A program made the translations under genes and the position numbers. A model generated the notes under the pieces. It saw only the letters and a list, made by a program, of their open reading frames with translations. It ran no database searches and was not told where the DNA came from. DNA of 64,000 nt from Nonomuraea turcica (GTDB lineage Bacteria > Actinomycetota > Actinomycetes > Streptosporangiales > Streptosporangiaceae), in contig NZ_JAUZQF010000005.1 in assembly GCF_030718205.1 (NCBI RefSeq), positions 248,001 through 312,000 of the forward strand, read 5' to 3'. Shown piece after piece: positions 8,704-17,000 of this stretch; positions within the stretch are counted from its first letter, which is position 1; every line of letters starts with the position of its first letter.

Positions 8704-8880
8704 ATGGCGGCGCTCTGGCCCCGGCGGCTGGCGTTGGTGGTGGCACCGGCGTACGGCGAGTCGTTCGCGTCGTGGGTGGATCGGATGGCACTGCGGAACG
8801 GATGTCCGCCGTGACGATGGCCGAGGCGTTAGGGCTGGATGTACGCGCGTCAAGTGATGTCCGTACCCGCGAGCTCGGCG
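8704..8880 (+). pseudogene. tniQ-like gene, N-terminal remnant with frameshift
   Basis: ATG 8704 reads MAALWPRRLALVVAPAYGES then FASWVDRMALRNGCPP before a TGA at 8812. The next frame continues TMAEALGLDVRASSDVRTRE. Joined, this matches the N terminus of TniQ-domain proteins (PRRL...P..GES..SW..R.A...G...---MA.ALGL), the target-choice partner of Tn5053/Tn7-type transposition. Loss of one G in what was probably CCG-CCG-TGG-ACG creates the stop. Similarity ends near 8880, and the rest to 9015 holds no recognisable gene. The downstream domain is gone, so the gene is dead. Assignment is by pattern recognition and should be checked by profile search. Confidence 0.6.
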
Positions 8881-9015
8881 GGGCGGTCGGGCCGCGGTCG
8901 CCGTCCTCGGTGTCGAGACGCCCAGGCGAGCCCGGCGGGCGGCCCGTGCCTGACAGAGCCATCATGAACCAGGTCATCTCACGGGTGCGCCGCCCGCGAT
9001 TCTCGATCGGCGGAG

Positions 9016-10023
9016 TCAGTGATCGCCGTGCGCTCCGGTAAGGGTGGCGCCGATCTCCGCCATCCGCTCGGCCGCGTAGCCGGGGTCGATCAACGCTTCG
9101 GGGGTGTGGAGGCCGGGCGGCACGGGGTCGCCGCACAGGCCGAGCAGTCGCTCGACGCCGAGGGCGACGCCGAGCGCCGTCAGGGGACGCTGCCCCTCCG
9201 GGTGGAGGAGGTAGCGGCTCATCCTGAGTGGTGCGCCCGCGCGGTCCACGCCTTCGAGGTCGATCCTGACCTCCGTGGACCCGGGCCCGCCGCGCCGCCT
9301 GCCCGCCGATTCACCGATAGCGAACGCGAAGCGGACGTTGGGCGCGCCCGTCGCGACAGCCAGGCTCGGCACGTCGAGGATGGGGACGATCTGGCCGGGC
9401 AGCACGGCGCCATCGACGCTGGTGACCTCCACCTGCGCATCGGGGCCGCTGACCCAGTCGAAGACGCCGTCGCGGCGGACGTGCCCCGCCGAGGTGGCGG
9501 CCAGCAGGCGTGCCATGTCCGCCGTGGCCGCGGGCCCGCCGCTGTCCTGTTCGTCCAGCACGCCGCTGACCTCGATGGTGTCGAGCCGGTCGAACTCCCT
9601 GGCGAGGCCGAGCACCGCGAGGACGACGAGCCCCGCGTACCAGTGGCTGGCCAGCAGGATCGGCGCCGCACCGGCTTGCAGGCCGGCGGCGACAACCTCG
9701 GGGCCGATGTCGACCAGGCTGCTGGAGATGCTGACGTAGGGCAGGCCGCGGTCCTGTGCGTAACGCAGTCCGTTCAGGTGGCTGTCCCACACCGTTGCCA
9801 CGACCGCCGAGTAGCCGTCGGTCCCCTGGAGGCCGAGGTCGCCTCGCTGCAGATCGATGGTCACGGCTGTCGCGCCGCCGAGCTCATCGGCGACCCGCCG
9901 GGCGCGGCCGAGATCGCGGCCCGCGATCGTCAGCGGCAGCTCCGGGTACCACCGGCGCAGGAGGGCTGCGGTCCCCGCGCCCGCCTGGCCGGATCCGCCC
10001 ATGATCAGTACGGAGTGCTCCAC
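9016..10023 (-). CDS. Saccharopine-dehydrogenase-like NAD(P)-binding protein
   Basis: 335 residues starting at GTG 10023, with GAGAGGA 7 nt upstream. The N terminus SVLIMGGSGQAGAGTAALLR is a Rossmann nucleotide loop, followed by LTIAGRDLGRARRVADEL as in the saccharopine dehydrogenase NADP-binding family. The rest (SHWYAGLVVLAVLGLAREF and so on) lacks features that would name a substrate. It is divergent from a TetR gene, with a tandem operator array between them, so it is presumably the repressor's target. Family members are often annotated as saccharopine dehydrogenase without being lysine enzymes. Confidence 0.85.
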   Translation of the reverse strand: MEHSVLIMGGSGQAGAGTAALLRRWYPELPLTIAGRDLGRARRVADELGGATAVTIDLQRGDLGLQGTDGYSAVVATVWDSHLNGLRYAQDRGLPYVSISSSLVDIGPEVVAAGLQAGAAPILLASHWYAGLVVLAVLGLAREFDRLDTIEVSGVLDEQDSGGPAATADMARLLAATSAGHVRRDGVFDWVSGPDAQVEVTSVDGAVLPGQIVPILDVPSLAVATGAPNVRFAFAIGESAGRRRGGPGSTEVRIDLEGVDRAGAPLRMSRYLLHPEGQRPLTALGVALGVERLLGLCGDPVPPGLHTPEALIDPGYAAERMAEIGATLTGAHGDH

Positions 10024-10039
10024 GGTGATGTCCTCTCGC

Positions 10040-10107
10040 TAACCTACATTCTGTAACCTACATTCTGTAACCTACATTCTGTAACTTACATTTTGTAGCT
10101 TATGCTG
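10040..10107. promoter_or_regulatory. Tandem 14-bp operator array (4 copies plus a degenerate fifth)
   Basis: TAACCTACATTCTG repeats exactly at 10040, 10054 and 10068, then as TAACTTACATTTTG at 10082 and a decayed copy at 10096. Each unit junction forms the palindrome TACA-TTC-TGTA, a typical TetR half-site pair. The array fills the divergent promoter between the dehydrogenase gene (start 10023) and the TetR gene (10130). It is best read as multiple phased repressor sites. Confidence 0.85.
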
Positions 10108-10129
10108 GGAGGCAATGCAAGGGAGGACG

Positions 10130-10720
10130 ATGACCACGGGATCGACTCGCCTGTCCAAGCCGGCCAGGCGGGAGCAACTGCTCGACACCGCCATGGCGAT
10201 CGTGCGCGCCCACGGCACCGACAGCCTCACGCTACTCAGCCTGGCGGAGGCCGCCGGAGTGAGCAGGCCGATCGTCTACGACCACTTCGGCACCCGCTCC
10301 GGCCTGCTGATCGCGCTCTACCGGCGGCTCGACGAGCGGCACCGGGCCGCCTCGAAGGAGGCCCTGCGTGACGCCCCGGCCGTCCCCCGCGAGATCGCCC
10401 GCGTCCTGAGCACCGCCTACTTCGCCTGCGCCACCGACATGCCGGAGTGGACCGCCATCTCGGCCGCGCTCAAGGGGAACCAGGAGATGGAGGCGATCGA
10501 GCGCGAGCTGCTCGACGGCTACACGGACCTGATGGCCACCGCCCTGCGGCCGTACTCCGGGCTCACGCAGGAAGCCCTCCGGCTGCGCTGCGTCGGCGCG
10601 CTGGGCGCGGCCGAGGCGATCGCCGCGGAGCTGAACCGGGGGCGGGCCACCGTCGCCGAGGCCATCGCGGCGCTGACCGACCTGACCGTCGGCAGCATCG
10701 ACGCCGGAGCCCAGGACTGA
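10130..10720 (+). CDS. TetR-family repressor
   Basis: 196 residues from ATG 10130 (MTTGSTRLSKPARREQLLDT). The HTH is in SLTLLSLAEAAGVSRPIVYD followed by HFGTRSGLLIALYRR. An in-frame ATG at 10115 is possible; GGGAGG stands close before both, and the TetR alignment favours the second. It is divergent from the saccharopine-dehydrogenase-like gene and immediately beside the tandem operator array, so autoregulation and repression of that gene are the natural inference. Confidence 0.9.
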   Translation: MTTGSTRLSKPARREQLLDTAMAIVRAHGTDSLTLLSLAEAAGVSRPIVYDHFGTRSGLLIALYRRLDERHRAASKEALRDAPAVPREIARVLSTAYFACATDMPEWTAISAALKGNQEMEAIERELLDGYTDLMATALRPYSGLTQEALRLRCVGALGAAEAIAAELNRGRATVAEAIAALTDLTVGSIDAGAQD

Positions 10721-10980
10721 CGCTGTCGCGGCCCGTTGTGTGGTGGTGCTGTGGAGGTATCGGGCGGGCCCCGCGCAAAGGGTCGCCCTGGGCGGGGCGG
10801 CGTCCCTAACCCTTGATACCGCGGCCTTCCGCCCCCAGCGCCTGGCCGGGCCTGATCCGGTCTTGCGCGTCGCCTGGCATCCGCTGCCCTGCGTGGCCCG
10901 CCCCCGGCATCGCGTCTATCTGCCGGCTGGTGTCCGAGCCGTACCCGAATAGGAGAAAAGGCCGTGCCCGGTCAGCGGGG

Positions 10981-11964
<984 letters not shown>

Positions 11965-11977
11965 TCATTCCCGCAGA

Positions 11978-12016
11978 TGTAAGAGTGCTCTAACATAAGT
12001 GATAGTACTCTAACAT
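11978..12016. promoter_or_regulatory. Two TetR operator boxes
   Basis: TAAGAGTGCTCTAA (11980-11993) has AGAG/CTCT symmetry, and ATAGTACTCTAACAT (12002-12016) is a related, less perfect copy. They lie between the aldo/keto reductase start (11955) and the TetR start (12042), where divergent -10/-35 elements must be. Confidence 0.6.
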
Positions 12017-12041
12017 TGAGAAGGGAGGAGAATCGTTCGCC

Positions 12042-12671
12042 GTGACCAGACCCACGACGCAGAAACGCGGCTACCACCACGGCGACCTGCGCGCCGAGCT
12101 CATCCGCGAGGGCCTCGCGCTCCTGGCCGAGTCGGGCGTCGCCGGTTTCTCCGTGGCGAAGGTCGCCGCCCGCGTCGGCGTGTCATCGGCCGCGCCGTAC
12201 CGTCACTTCCCCGATCGGGAGGCACTGCTCGCCGCCTGCGCAGCCGCCATCATCAGCGACATCACCGAGGTTCTCGTCGAGGCGGCCGAGCGGGCGGGGC
12301 CCGATCCCGTGGACCGGCTCGCTGCCACCGCGGGCGCCTACACCCGCTTCGTCCTGGAGCACCGCGCCGGCCTCGACCTCGTCTACTCCTATGACTTCGC
12401 CGAGCCCCACCGGCCGACGGTCCAGGAGCAGAGCCGCCACCTCACGGCCGCCCTCATGCGCCTGGCCGCGGACGTGCTGCCCGCCGACACCTCCTGGGCC
12501 GACACCGCCGATTTCGTCTACGTGCACCTGTCCACCACGCACGGCTACGCCACCCTGCTCTTCAAGGGCACCCGCCCGCCACAAGGCATCGACGATCACG
12601 CGGTTCGCGCTGTCACCGCGGCCCGTGACCACATCACCGGACATCTCCTTCGCCTGCGTAACGCCCGCTGA
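12042..12671 (+). CDS. TetR-family repressor (WHG type)
   Basis: 209 residues starting at GTG 12042, GGGAGGA 12 nt upstream. The N terminus KRGYHHGDLRAELIREGLAL, with the HTH AKVAARVGVSSAAPYRHFPD and the EAL/AAC motif after it, places it in the subgroup with C-terminal WHG domain. It is divergent from the aldo/keto reductase gene, its likely target. Confidence 0.9.
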   Translation: MTRPTTQKRGYHHGDLRAELIREGLALLAESGVAGFSVAKVAARVGVSSAAPYRHFPDREALLAACAAAIISDITEVLVEAAERAGPDPVDRLAATAGAYTRFVLEHRAGLDLVYSYDFAEPHRPTVQEQSRHLTAALMRLAADVLPADTSWADTADFVYVHLSTTHGYATLLFKGTRPPQGIDDHAVRAVTAARDHITGHLLRLRNAR

Positions 12672-12920
12672 CGAATCCGGCGACGACTCACTAGGCCAGC
12701 GGGTGTGCAACCTGGCGATGGGCGCAATAGTTACACCCTGGCGCCACCTATCGCAAGATCGCCAGTTAGTCTTTGCGATGTACGATGCGGACTCTTCCGC
12801 AGGATGGACCAAGAACGCGAGCTTCGAGAATCCCCCGGTCAAGCGCTCGGCGTCCTACTCCCTGATGCCTCCGCGCGGAGTCATAGCCCTCCCTCAAGGG
12901 GACGCGATCTTCGACCGGGT
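12672..12920. other. Intergenic stretch, possible gene relic
   Basis: No intact gene is supported here. The frame from about 12803 reads RMDQERELRESPGQALGVLL and looks like a short coding relic, but it runs directly into repeat copy A and matches nothing I recognise. Confidence 0.3.
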
Positions 12921-13056
12921 ACTGCCAACTTTGATGACGCGAGCGCTGATATTTCGACACCTATCGAAGTGACAGCGCCCAGGTTAGGAGCGGGCTCCAC
13001 TGTCATCTTCGCTGCGTCCAGACAGTCCGTGTCTGACGCTCTTGAAGACGACAGCG
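12921..13056 (+). repeat. Dispersed intergenic repeat, copy A
   Basis: It shares with copy B (14281-14565) the ordered blocks ACTGCCAACTTTGATGACGC, ATTTCGACACCTATCGAAGT, GACAGCGCCCAGGTTAGGAG, CCACTGTCATCTTCGCTGCG and TCCAGACA...GTCTGACG. It contains a long-range inverted repeat (AACTTTGATG against TATCGAAGT). It ends just before the ribosome-binding site of the small gene at 13082, as other copies end before other genes. Confidence 0.8.
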
Positions 13057-13081
13057 GCCGGCGTGTCAGGAGGAGGGGACG

Positions 13082-13468
13082 GTGGCGGCAGACCTGGCGA
13101 GTATGAGCGAACGGGAGTACTTCGCCTTCGTGGCCAAGCGGTTGGGCATGTTCGTGGTGGGGTCGAGGCTTGCTGGGGTTGAAAGTTTCCTGGACGGCTA
13201 TGACCAGCACGCGCTGCGTCATGGAGGTCCGGGCCTGAGCGGCTGGCGGGAGTGGCTGGTGGCTCGGCGGGGCCAGGAGTGCGGTCACGGCTGGGCTGGC
13301 CAGGTGCGCCATATCGCTCTCTCTGAGGGGTGTGGGCAGTGGGAACTGACTCATGATGAAGAGGCCAAGGTGGTCGAGGTCCTCTTCGCGCTGCTGGACG
13401 AGTTCCTCGCTGTCCGGGAGACGTCGGACGCTAGTGGTTCTTCCCGGACGATCGGCGCGACAGGGTGA
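13082..13468 (+). CDS. Small hypothetical protein, immunity-like
   Basis: 128 residues from GTG 13082 with GGAGGAGGGG before it. It is acidic and cytosolic, with SEREYFAFVAKRLGMFVVGS and LDGYDQHALRHGGPGLSGWR, then ECGHGWAGQVRHIAL and a helical C terminus (EEAKVVEVLFALLDEFLAVR). I do not recognise a named family. The size, composition and short conserved Trp/Gly/His core remind me of polymorphic-toxin immunity proteins and of orphan copies in actinomycetes. The 3' end overlaps the convergent S1-domain gene by 38 bp. A fragment of a paralogue lies at 20717-20770. Confidence 0.7.
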   Translation: MAADLASMSEREYFAFVAKRLGMFVVGSRLAGVESFLDGYDQHALRHGGPGLSGWREWLVARRGQECGHGWAGQVRHIALSEGCGQWELTHDEEAKVVEVLFALLDEFLAVRETSDASGSSRTIGATG

Positions 13469-14255
13469 GCCGACGCCGCTGCAGATCGATCTCGATGATG
13501 ATCACAGCGACCTCGTCCCCGATCTGAACCGCGTCGCCTGATGCCTCAACAGTCGTGGCGGCAAGTTCACTGAGGTGGATCAGGCCTTCGACGCCGTCTG
13601 TCACGCGGACGAAGACGCCGAAGGGCACCACCTTGGTCACCGGCCCGTGCCGGATCTGGCCAACGTGAGCGCGGCGCGCGAACTGCTCGAACGGGTCGGG
13701 CTGGGTGGCCCGCAGCGACAAGCGGGCCTCGCCATTGTGGGTGTCGAAGACGAGGAATTCGCAGGTGACACGCTCGCCTACGGAGACGACCTCGAAGCGG
13801 CGCCAGGACAGCTCGGGCATGGTGATGAAGCCGACGCCGGGGAAGACGGGGTGGTCGGGTCCGTCGTCCAGATCGACAAAGACGCCGGAGCGTTCGATGG
13901 CCGCCACGGTGCCGGACAGCCGCTGTCCCGGACGCAGTGACTTCAGATAGGCCCATAGCGGGGGGTTCTCGGTCGCAGACCGCGAGAGCCGAACCTGTCG
14001 CTCGGGGAGATCAACGGCGATCACCTCGGCAGAGACCCGGCCGCCAACTTCAAGGATGTTGGCGGCCGAGCTCCCGAAGGACCCCCAGGAAAGATCGAGC
14101 GGGCCGATGACACCGACTGGAGCGCCGGCGAAAGCGTCGAGAAGCACGGTCGTTCCCGATCGCGTGATCTCTGCGACGGTCCCGGTGAGGACATCGCCGA
14201 CGGTCACGGTCCTCAGAAACGCGGCGAGGGACGATTCCTCCTCCACGGTCCCCAT
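13431..14255 (-). CDS. Triple S1-domain RNA-binding protein
   Basis: 274 residues. Three S1 repeats are visible: VGDVLTGTVAEITRSGTTVL (about residue 18), PGQRLSGTVAAIERSGVFVD (about 110) and VGQIRHGPVTKVVPFGVFVR with GLIHLSELA (about 205). The gene ends in a basic tail (RRRLTLSRRSSGKNH). Start ATG 14255 has GGAG 4 nt upstream. It is too short for ribosomal protein S1; such orphan S1 proteins are thought to bind RNA, but the role is unknown. Repeat copy B begins 25 bp before the start codon. Confidence 0.85.
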   Translation of the reverse strand: MGTVEEESSLAAFLRTVTVGDVLTGTVAEITRSGTTVLLDAFAGAPVGVIGPLDLSWGSFGSSAANILEVGGRVSAEVIAVDLPERQVRLSRSATENPPLWAYLKSLRPGQRLSGTVAAIERSGVFVDLDDGPDHPVFPGVGFITMPELSWRRFEVVSVGERVTCEFLVFDTHNGEARLSLRATQPDPFEQFARRAHVGQIRHGPVTKVVPFGVFVRVTDGVEGLIHLSELAATTVEASGDAVQIGDEVAVIIIEIDLQRRRLTLSRRSSGKNH

Positions 14256-14280
14256 GGCTCCAAGACTAGACAAGTTCGAG

Positions 14281-14565
14281 CCCTGAAGCCCCAGTGCCCA
14301 ACCGACGCACATTCATGGCACTTGATCTTCGGCTGCGCACTGCCAACTTCGATGACGCGAACACTAACATTTCGACGCCCATCGAAGTGACAGTTTCCAG
14401 GTCAGGAGCAGGTCCTACTGTCATCTTCGCTGGGTCCAGACAACTGTTGTCTGACGGCCTTGCAGATGGAAGTGCGTCACGCCATTTGGAAGCGGACATG
14501 GCAGCGGGCCATCGGGGTTGGCAGTAGCGGCGTGTACGGCAGGAGGTTCGGCCCGGGTGAGCGTG
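14281..14565 (+). repeat. Dispersed intergenic repeat, copy B (longest)
   Basis: Fullest copy. The head is CTGAAGCCCCAGTGCCCAAC then CGACGCAC (also at 36512). Then come ACTGCCAACTTCGATGACGC, CATCGAAGTGACAGT, AGGAGCAGGTCCTACTGTCA, the perfect palindrome CAGACAACTGTTGTCTG, GTCACGCCATTTGGAAGCGG and GGCGTGTACGGCAGGAGG (also at 8675). Two inverted repeats lie inside: ACTGCCAACTTCGATG against CATCGAAGTGACAGT, and the CAGACAAC palindrome. In copy C the last block precedes tniQ; here it runs into insertion-sequence debris. Confidence 0.85.
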
Positions 14566-14880
14566 TGAGCGATAGATGGCCAGTGTGAGCAGTAGGTGGC
14601 CAATCCGAGAGTGGTAGTTGGCCACCCCGCTTGAGCCCGATCGCACTAGATGCAACCTGCTCACGGTTGTTGGTACCACCTCGGCGGTCGACGTGCTCCT
14701 GGTCCTGTTCCGCCAGGTCAGCGCCCCAAGCTCGTGCCCAGAAGGCTGAGAACTCCACGCTGGTGCCAACAACCGTGAGCCGTCGGTGCCAACAAGCCTG
14801 ATCCGCCGAATCGAGTTGAGCAGGTCACTGCCGCCCACCGGTTCCAACTACCGTGATCCGGCTCACCGCTGCGACCCCCC
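14566..14880. mobile_element. Insertion-sequence relic with multiple terminal-type repeats
   Basis: Four ~18-20 bp related repeats are visible: CTCACGGTTGTTGGTACC (14660-14677, inverted), GGTGCCAACAACCGTGAGCC (14762), GGTGCCAACAAGCCTGATCC (14785) and GGTTCCAACTACCGTGATCC (14840). A second type, GATGGCCAGTGTGAGCAG / TGGCCAATCCGAGAG / TTGGCCACCC, lies at 14575-14626. Clusters of such multiple terminal repeats are typical of IS21-like ends. No transposase frame remains, so this is a collapsed element. Family assignment is inference. Confidence 0.5.
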
Positions 14881-14935
14881 AGACATAGATGGCGGTTCCC
14901 AGGTTTTGTTGGCGGCTGAGTAGTAGAGGTCGTGA

Positions 14936-15328
14936 TCAGGTAGTGTCGATCATCCTCGCCAGGGATGCGGCCAGCTTGCGGAGTTCGATCACGAGGCTGG
15001 GGTAGTGGAGGCCGGGGCGGTCGCGCTGCATCCGCGACCAGATCGTGTTCCGCCGGAGCATCCAGGCGTGCTGGATTTCTGGGGGTTGGGCGGCCTCGAC
15101 AGGCCGCGGCGCGAAGTGATGCTCGCCTGCGGTGAGCTCGACCCAGACGAAGATGGAGGCGATCTGGCGGGCCACCACCTGCGGCTGATCTGCGTCGTCG
15201 GCCAGATGGACAGGGGTGCGCTGAAGAAGGCGGCGGAACGAGCACGCCCGGTCGTGAGTGACGGCGGCACCGGGAGATTCCCTTGGCGCCCCTCCAATAC
15301 AGATGTATCGTCGCGATAGGCGATACAT
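14936..15328 (-). pseudogene. Possible gene remnant of unknown function
   Basis: The minus-strand frame ends ...IQHAWMLRRNTIWSRMQRDR then PSLVIELRKLAASLARMIDT and stops at 14936. This C-terminal part has a believable amphipathic, protein-like composition. The 5' part crosses the inverted repeat at 15289-15342, and the only ATG for the longer form lies inside it. It looks like the tail of a lost gene next to the insertion relic. No family recognised. Confidence 0.3.
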
Positions 15329-15342
15329 CTGTATTGGAGGGG
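15289..15342. promoter_or_regulatory. Perfect 22-bp inverted repeat over the TetR ribosome-binding site
   Basis: The arm at 15289-15310 (CCCCTCCAATACAGATG...) is the exact reverse complement of 15321-15342, with a 10-bp spacer TCGCGATAGG. Each arm contains its own palindrome ATACAGATGTAT / ATACATCTGTAT, centres 26 bp apart, suggesting two TetR dimers. The right arm ends in GGAGGGG, the Shine-Dalgarno of the TetR gene at 15347. A transcript beginning upstream would fold this into a stable hairpin hiding the ribosome-binding site. Confidence 0.85.
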
Positions 15343-15346
15343 TCGG

Positions 15347-16000
15347 GTGGAGCAGCCAGGCGCACCCCAGGCGCCGGTCGAGCTGAAGTCGCGAGCCCGG
15401 ATCCGGGATGCCGCATTGAAGCAGTTCGCCGTTCACGGCTTCAAGGGGGCGACCTTCCGGGGGATCGCGCGGGAGGCAGGAGTCTCGCCGGGGCGCGTCC
15501 AGCATCATTTCCCGTCCAAGCAGGTGCTACGCGACGAGTGCGACGCCTATGTCCTGACGTTTCTGCGTACGGCCATGAGCGACGGCGCGGTCGGCGGTGC
15601 GGTGGCCGATGCCGGTTTCGTGGCCGATACCCACCGCACCGTCTCCCTGCTGGTGCCGTACCTGGCGATGTCGCTGATCAGCGATGCCGCCACCGCGCCG
15701 CGCTGGTTCGACGAACTGGCCGAGCTGCACCACGGCGTTCTGACCGGCGGGAAGCTGGGGATACGGCTGCCGGAGGGCGAGGACGTGGAGGCCATCGCCG
15801 CCGTGTACACGGCCATGGAGCTGGGGCTGGCCATCCTTTCCCGGCACATCTATCGCCGGTTGGGTGCCGACGAGAGCGATCCCACGGCAACGGCGCGAAT
15901 CGGCCGGGCGCGGCTGTTCCTGGCCACCGAGCGGCTGATCGGTGCGGAATTGGCGGCCGCCATCAAGGAAGGGCTTGACCGCTACCAGCGGATGGAGTGA
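15347..16000 (+). CDS. TetR-family repressor
   Basis: 217 residues from GTG 15347, GGAGGGG 4 nt upstream. The HTH is in RGIAREAGVSPGRVQHHFPS (KSRARIRDAALKQFAVHGFK before it). The ligand domain is unassigned. It forms an operon with the DUF998-like membrane protein that starts 7 nt after its stop. The perfect inverted repeat immediately upstream is the probable autoregulatory site. Confidence 0.9.
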   Translation: MEQPGAPQAPVELKSRARIRDAALKQFAVHGFKGATFRGIAREAGVSPGRVQHHFPSKQVLRDECDAYVLTFLRTAMSDGAVGGAVADAGFVADTHRTVSLLVPYLAMSLISDAATAPRWFDELAELHHGVLTGGKLGIRLPEGEDVEAIAAVYTAMELGLAILSRHIYRRLGADESDPTATARIGRARLFLATERLIGAELAAAIKEGLDRYQRME

Positions 16001-16007
16001 CTGGCCG

Positions 16008-16712
16008 ATGCATGGTGAGGGAAACGCCCGGGCAAGGGCGACGGCAAGCGGGGAGCGAGGGCTGCTGGTGTGCGGGGTGATCGGTCCTGCTCTCTTCGTC
16101 GCCGTGTTCCTGGTGACAAGTGCGGTCCATCCGGCGGGGTACGACCCGCTCCGGCACACGGTGAGCGCCTTCGTGCTCGGGGAGTTCGGGTGGGTGCAGC
16201 GCGCGAGCTTCGTCGCCAGCGGCGGGCTGCTGCTGGCATACTCCGTCGGGCTGCGGCCGGCGCTACGGCGCTACGGCGGCGGACGGTGGGTGCCGGTGCT
16301 GATCGGGCTGTTCGCCATCGGGATGATCGGCTCCGGGGTGTTCGCCGCCGACCCGGTCGCCGCCGGGGTGACCACCGCCCATCCCTATCCACTGGGAACG
16401 CCGGTGTGGCCGGACCGCACGCTGCACGGCGTCCTGCACGACCTCTTCGGGACTCCGGTCTTCCTGGGACTGCCGGTCGCCTGCTGTGTGGTCGCCTACC
16501 GCCTTGCCGCGGCCGGGCACAAGGGGTGGGCCGCCTACTCGGCAGGGACCGCCTTAGCGTTCCTAACCGGCTTCGTGCTCACCGCCATGGCGCTGGCCCA
16601 GCCTCCGCTCATCCCGTCGATCGGCGGGCTGCTGCAGCGCCTCACGATCATCATCGGGTGGGCCTGGCTGGCCGCGCTGGCCGCGTACCTGATCCGCAGG
16701 ACTACCCGATGA
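16008..16712 (+). CDS. DUF998-like membrane protein
   Basis: 234 residues with about six hydrophobic helices (LLVCGVIGPALFVAVFLVTS, SFVASGGLLLAYSVGL, WVPVLIGLFAIGMIGSGVFA, LHDLFGTPVFLGLPVACCVV, AYSAGTALAFLTGFVLTAMA and a final TIIIGWAWLAALAAYLI). DPLRHTVSAFVLGEFGW after helix 1 is typical of the DUF998 family. Function is unknown. Start ATG 16008 has GGAG 10 nt upstream, and the gene is cotranscribed with the TetR regulator, which probably controls it. Confidence 0.85.
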   Translation: MHGEGNARARATASGERGLLVCGVIGPALFVAVFLVTSAVHPAGYDPLRHTVSAFVLGEFGWVQRASFVASGGLLLAYSVGLRPALRRYGGGRWVPVLIGLFAIGMIGSGVFAADPVAAGVTTAHPYPLGTPVWPDRTLHGVLHDLFGTPVFLGLPVACCVVAYRLAAAGHKGWAAYSAGTALAFLTGFVLTAMALAQPPLIPSIGGLLQRLTIIIGWAWLAALAAYLIRRTTR

Positions 16713-17000
16713 GGCGGACGCGCCGTACCGTCTCGATCGGGCCAGCTCTCACGAGGGCGCCCTGTGTAGTGCGACTCCCACCACGCGACCTCATCAAGAT
16801 CGTGTACGCAGCCGCCAAGAAGACCTCGGGACTCCCGCCAACAAAATCCTGGGAACTCCCGCAATCCCGCAGATCGGTCAACTCCCAGCCGCCATCTATA
16901 ACTGGGGGTCGCACCCGCACCCCGTCAGGAGAGACAGAGCCCTCACAGGTCGACGTTGTCGGTGTTGCAGCCCGGCGAATGATTTTGTGATAGTCGATCC

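Noticed and set aside
8643..9041. A 132-codon plus-strand frame in the gap before the saccharopine-dehydrogenase-like gene
   Set aside because: It starts in repeat copy C and reads the tniQ remnant out of its first frame; composition is Gly/Arg-rich beyond 8880 and nothing is recognisable.
10040..10107. CRISPR-like tandem repeat
   Set aside because: The units are directly adjacent, 14 bp, without spacers, and sit in a divergent promoter with internal palindromes; an operator array explains them.
16713..17000. Possible small gene or RNA between the DUF998 gene and the methyltransferase
   Set aside because: No frame with sensible composition, ribosome-binding site or stable hairpin could be supported.
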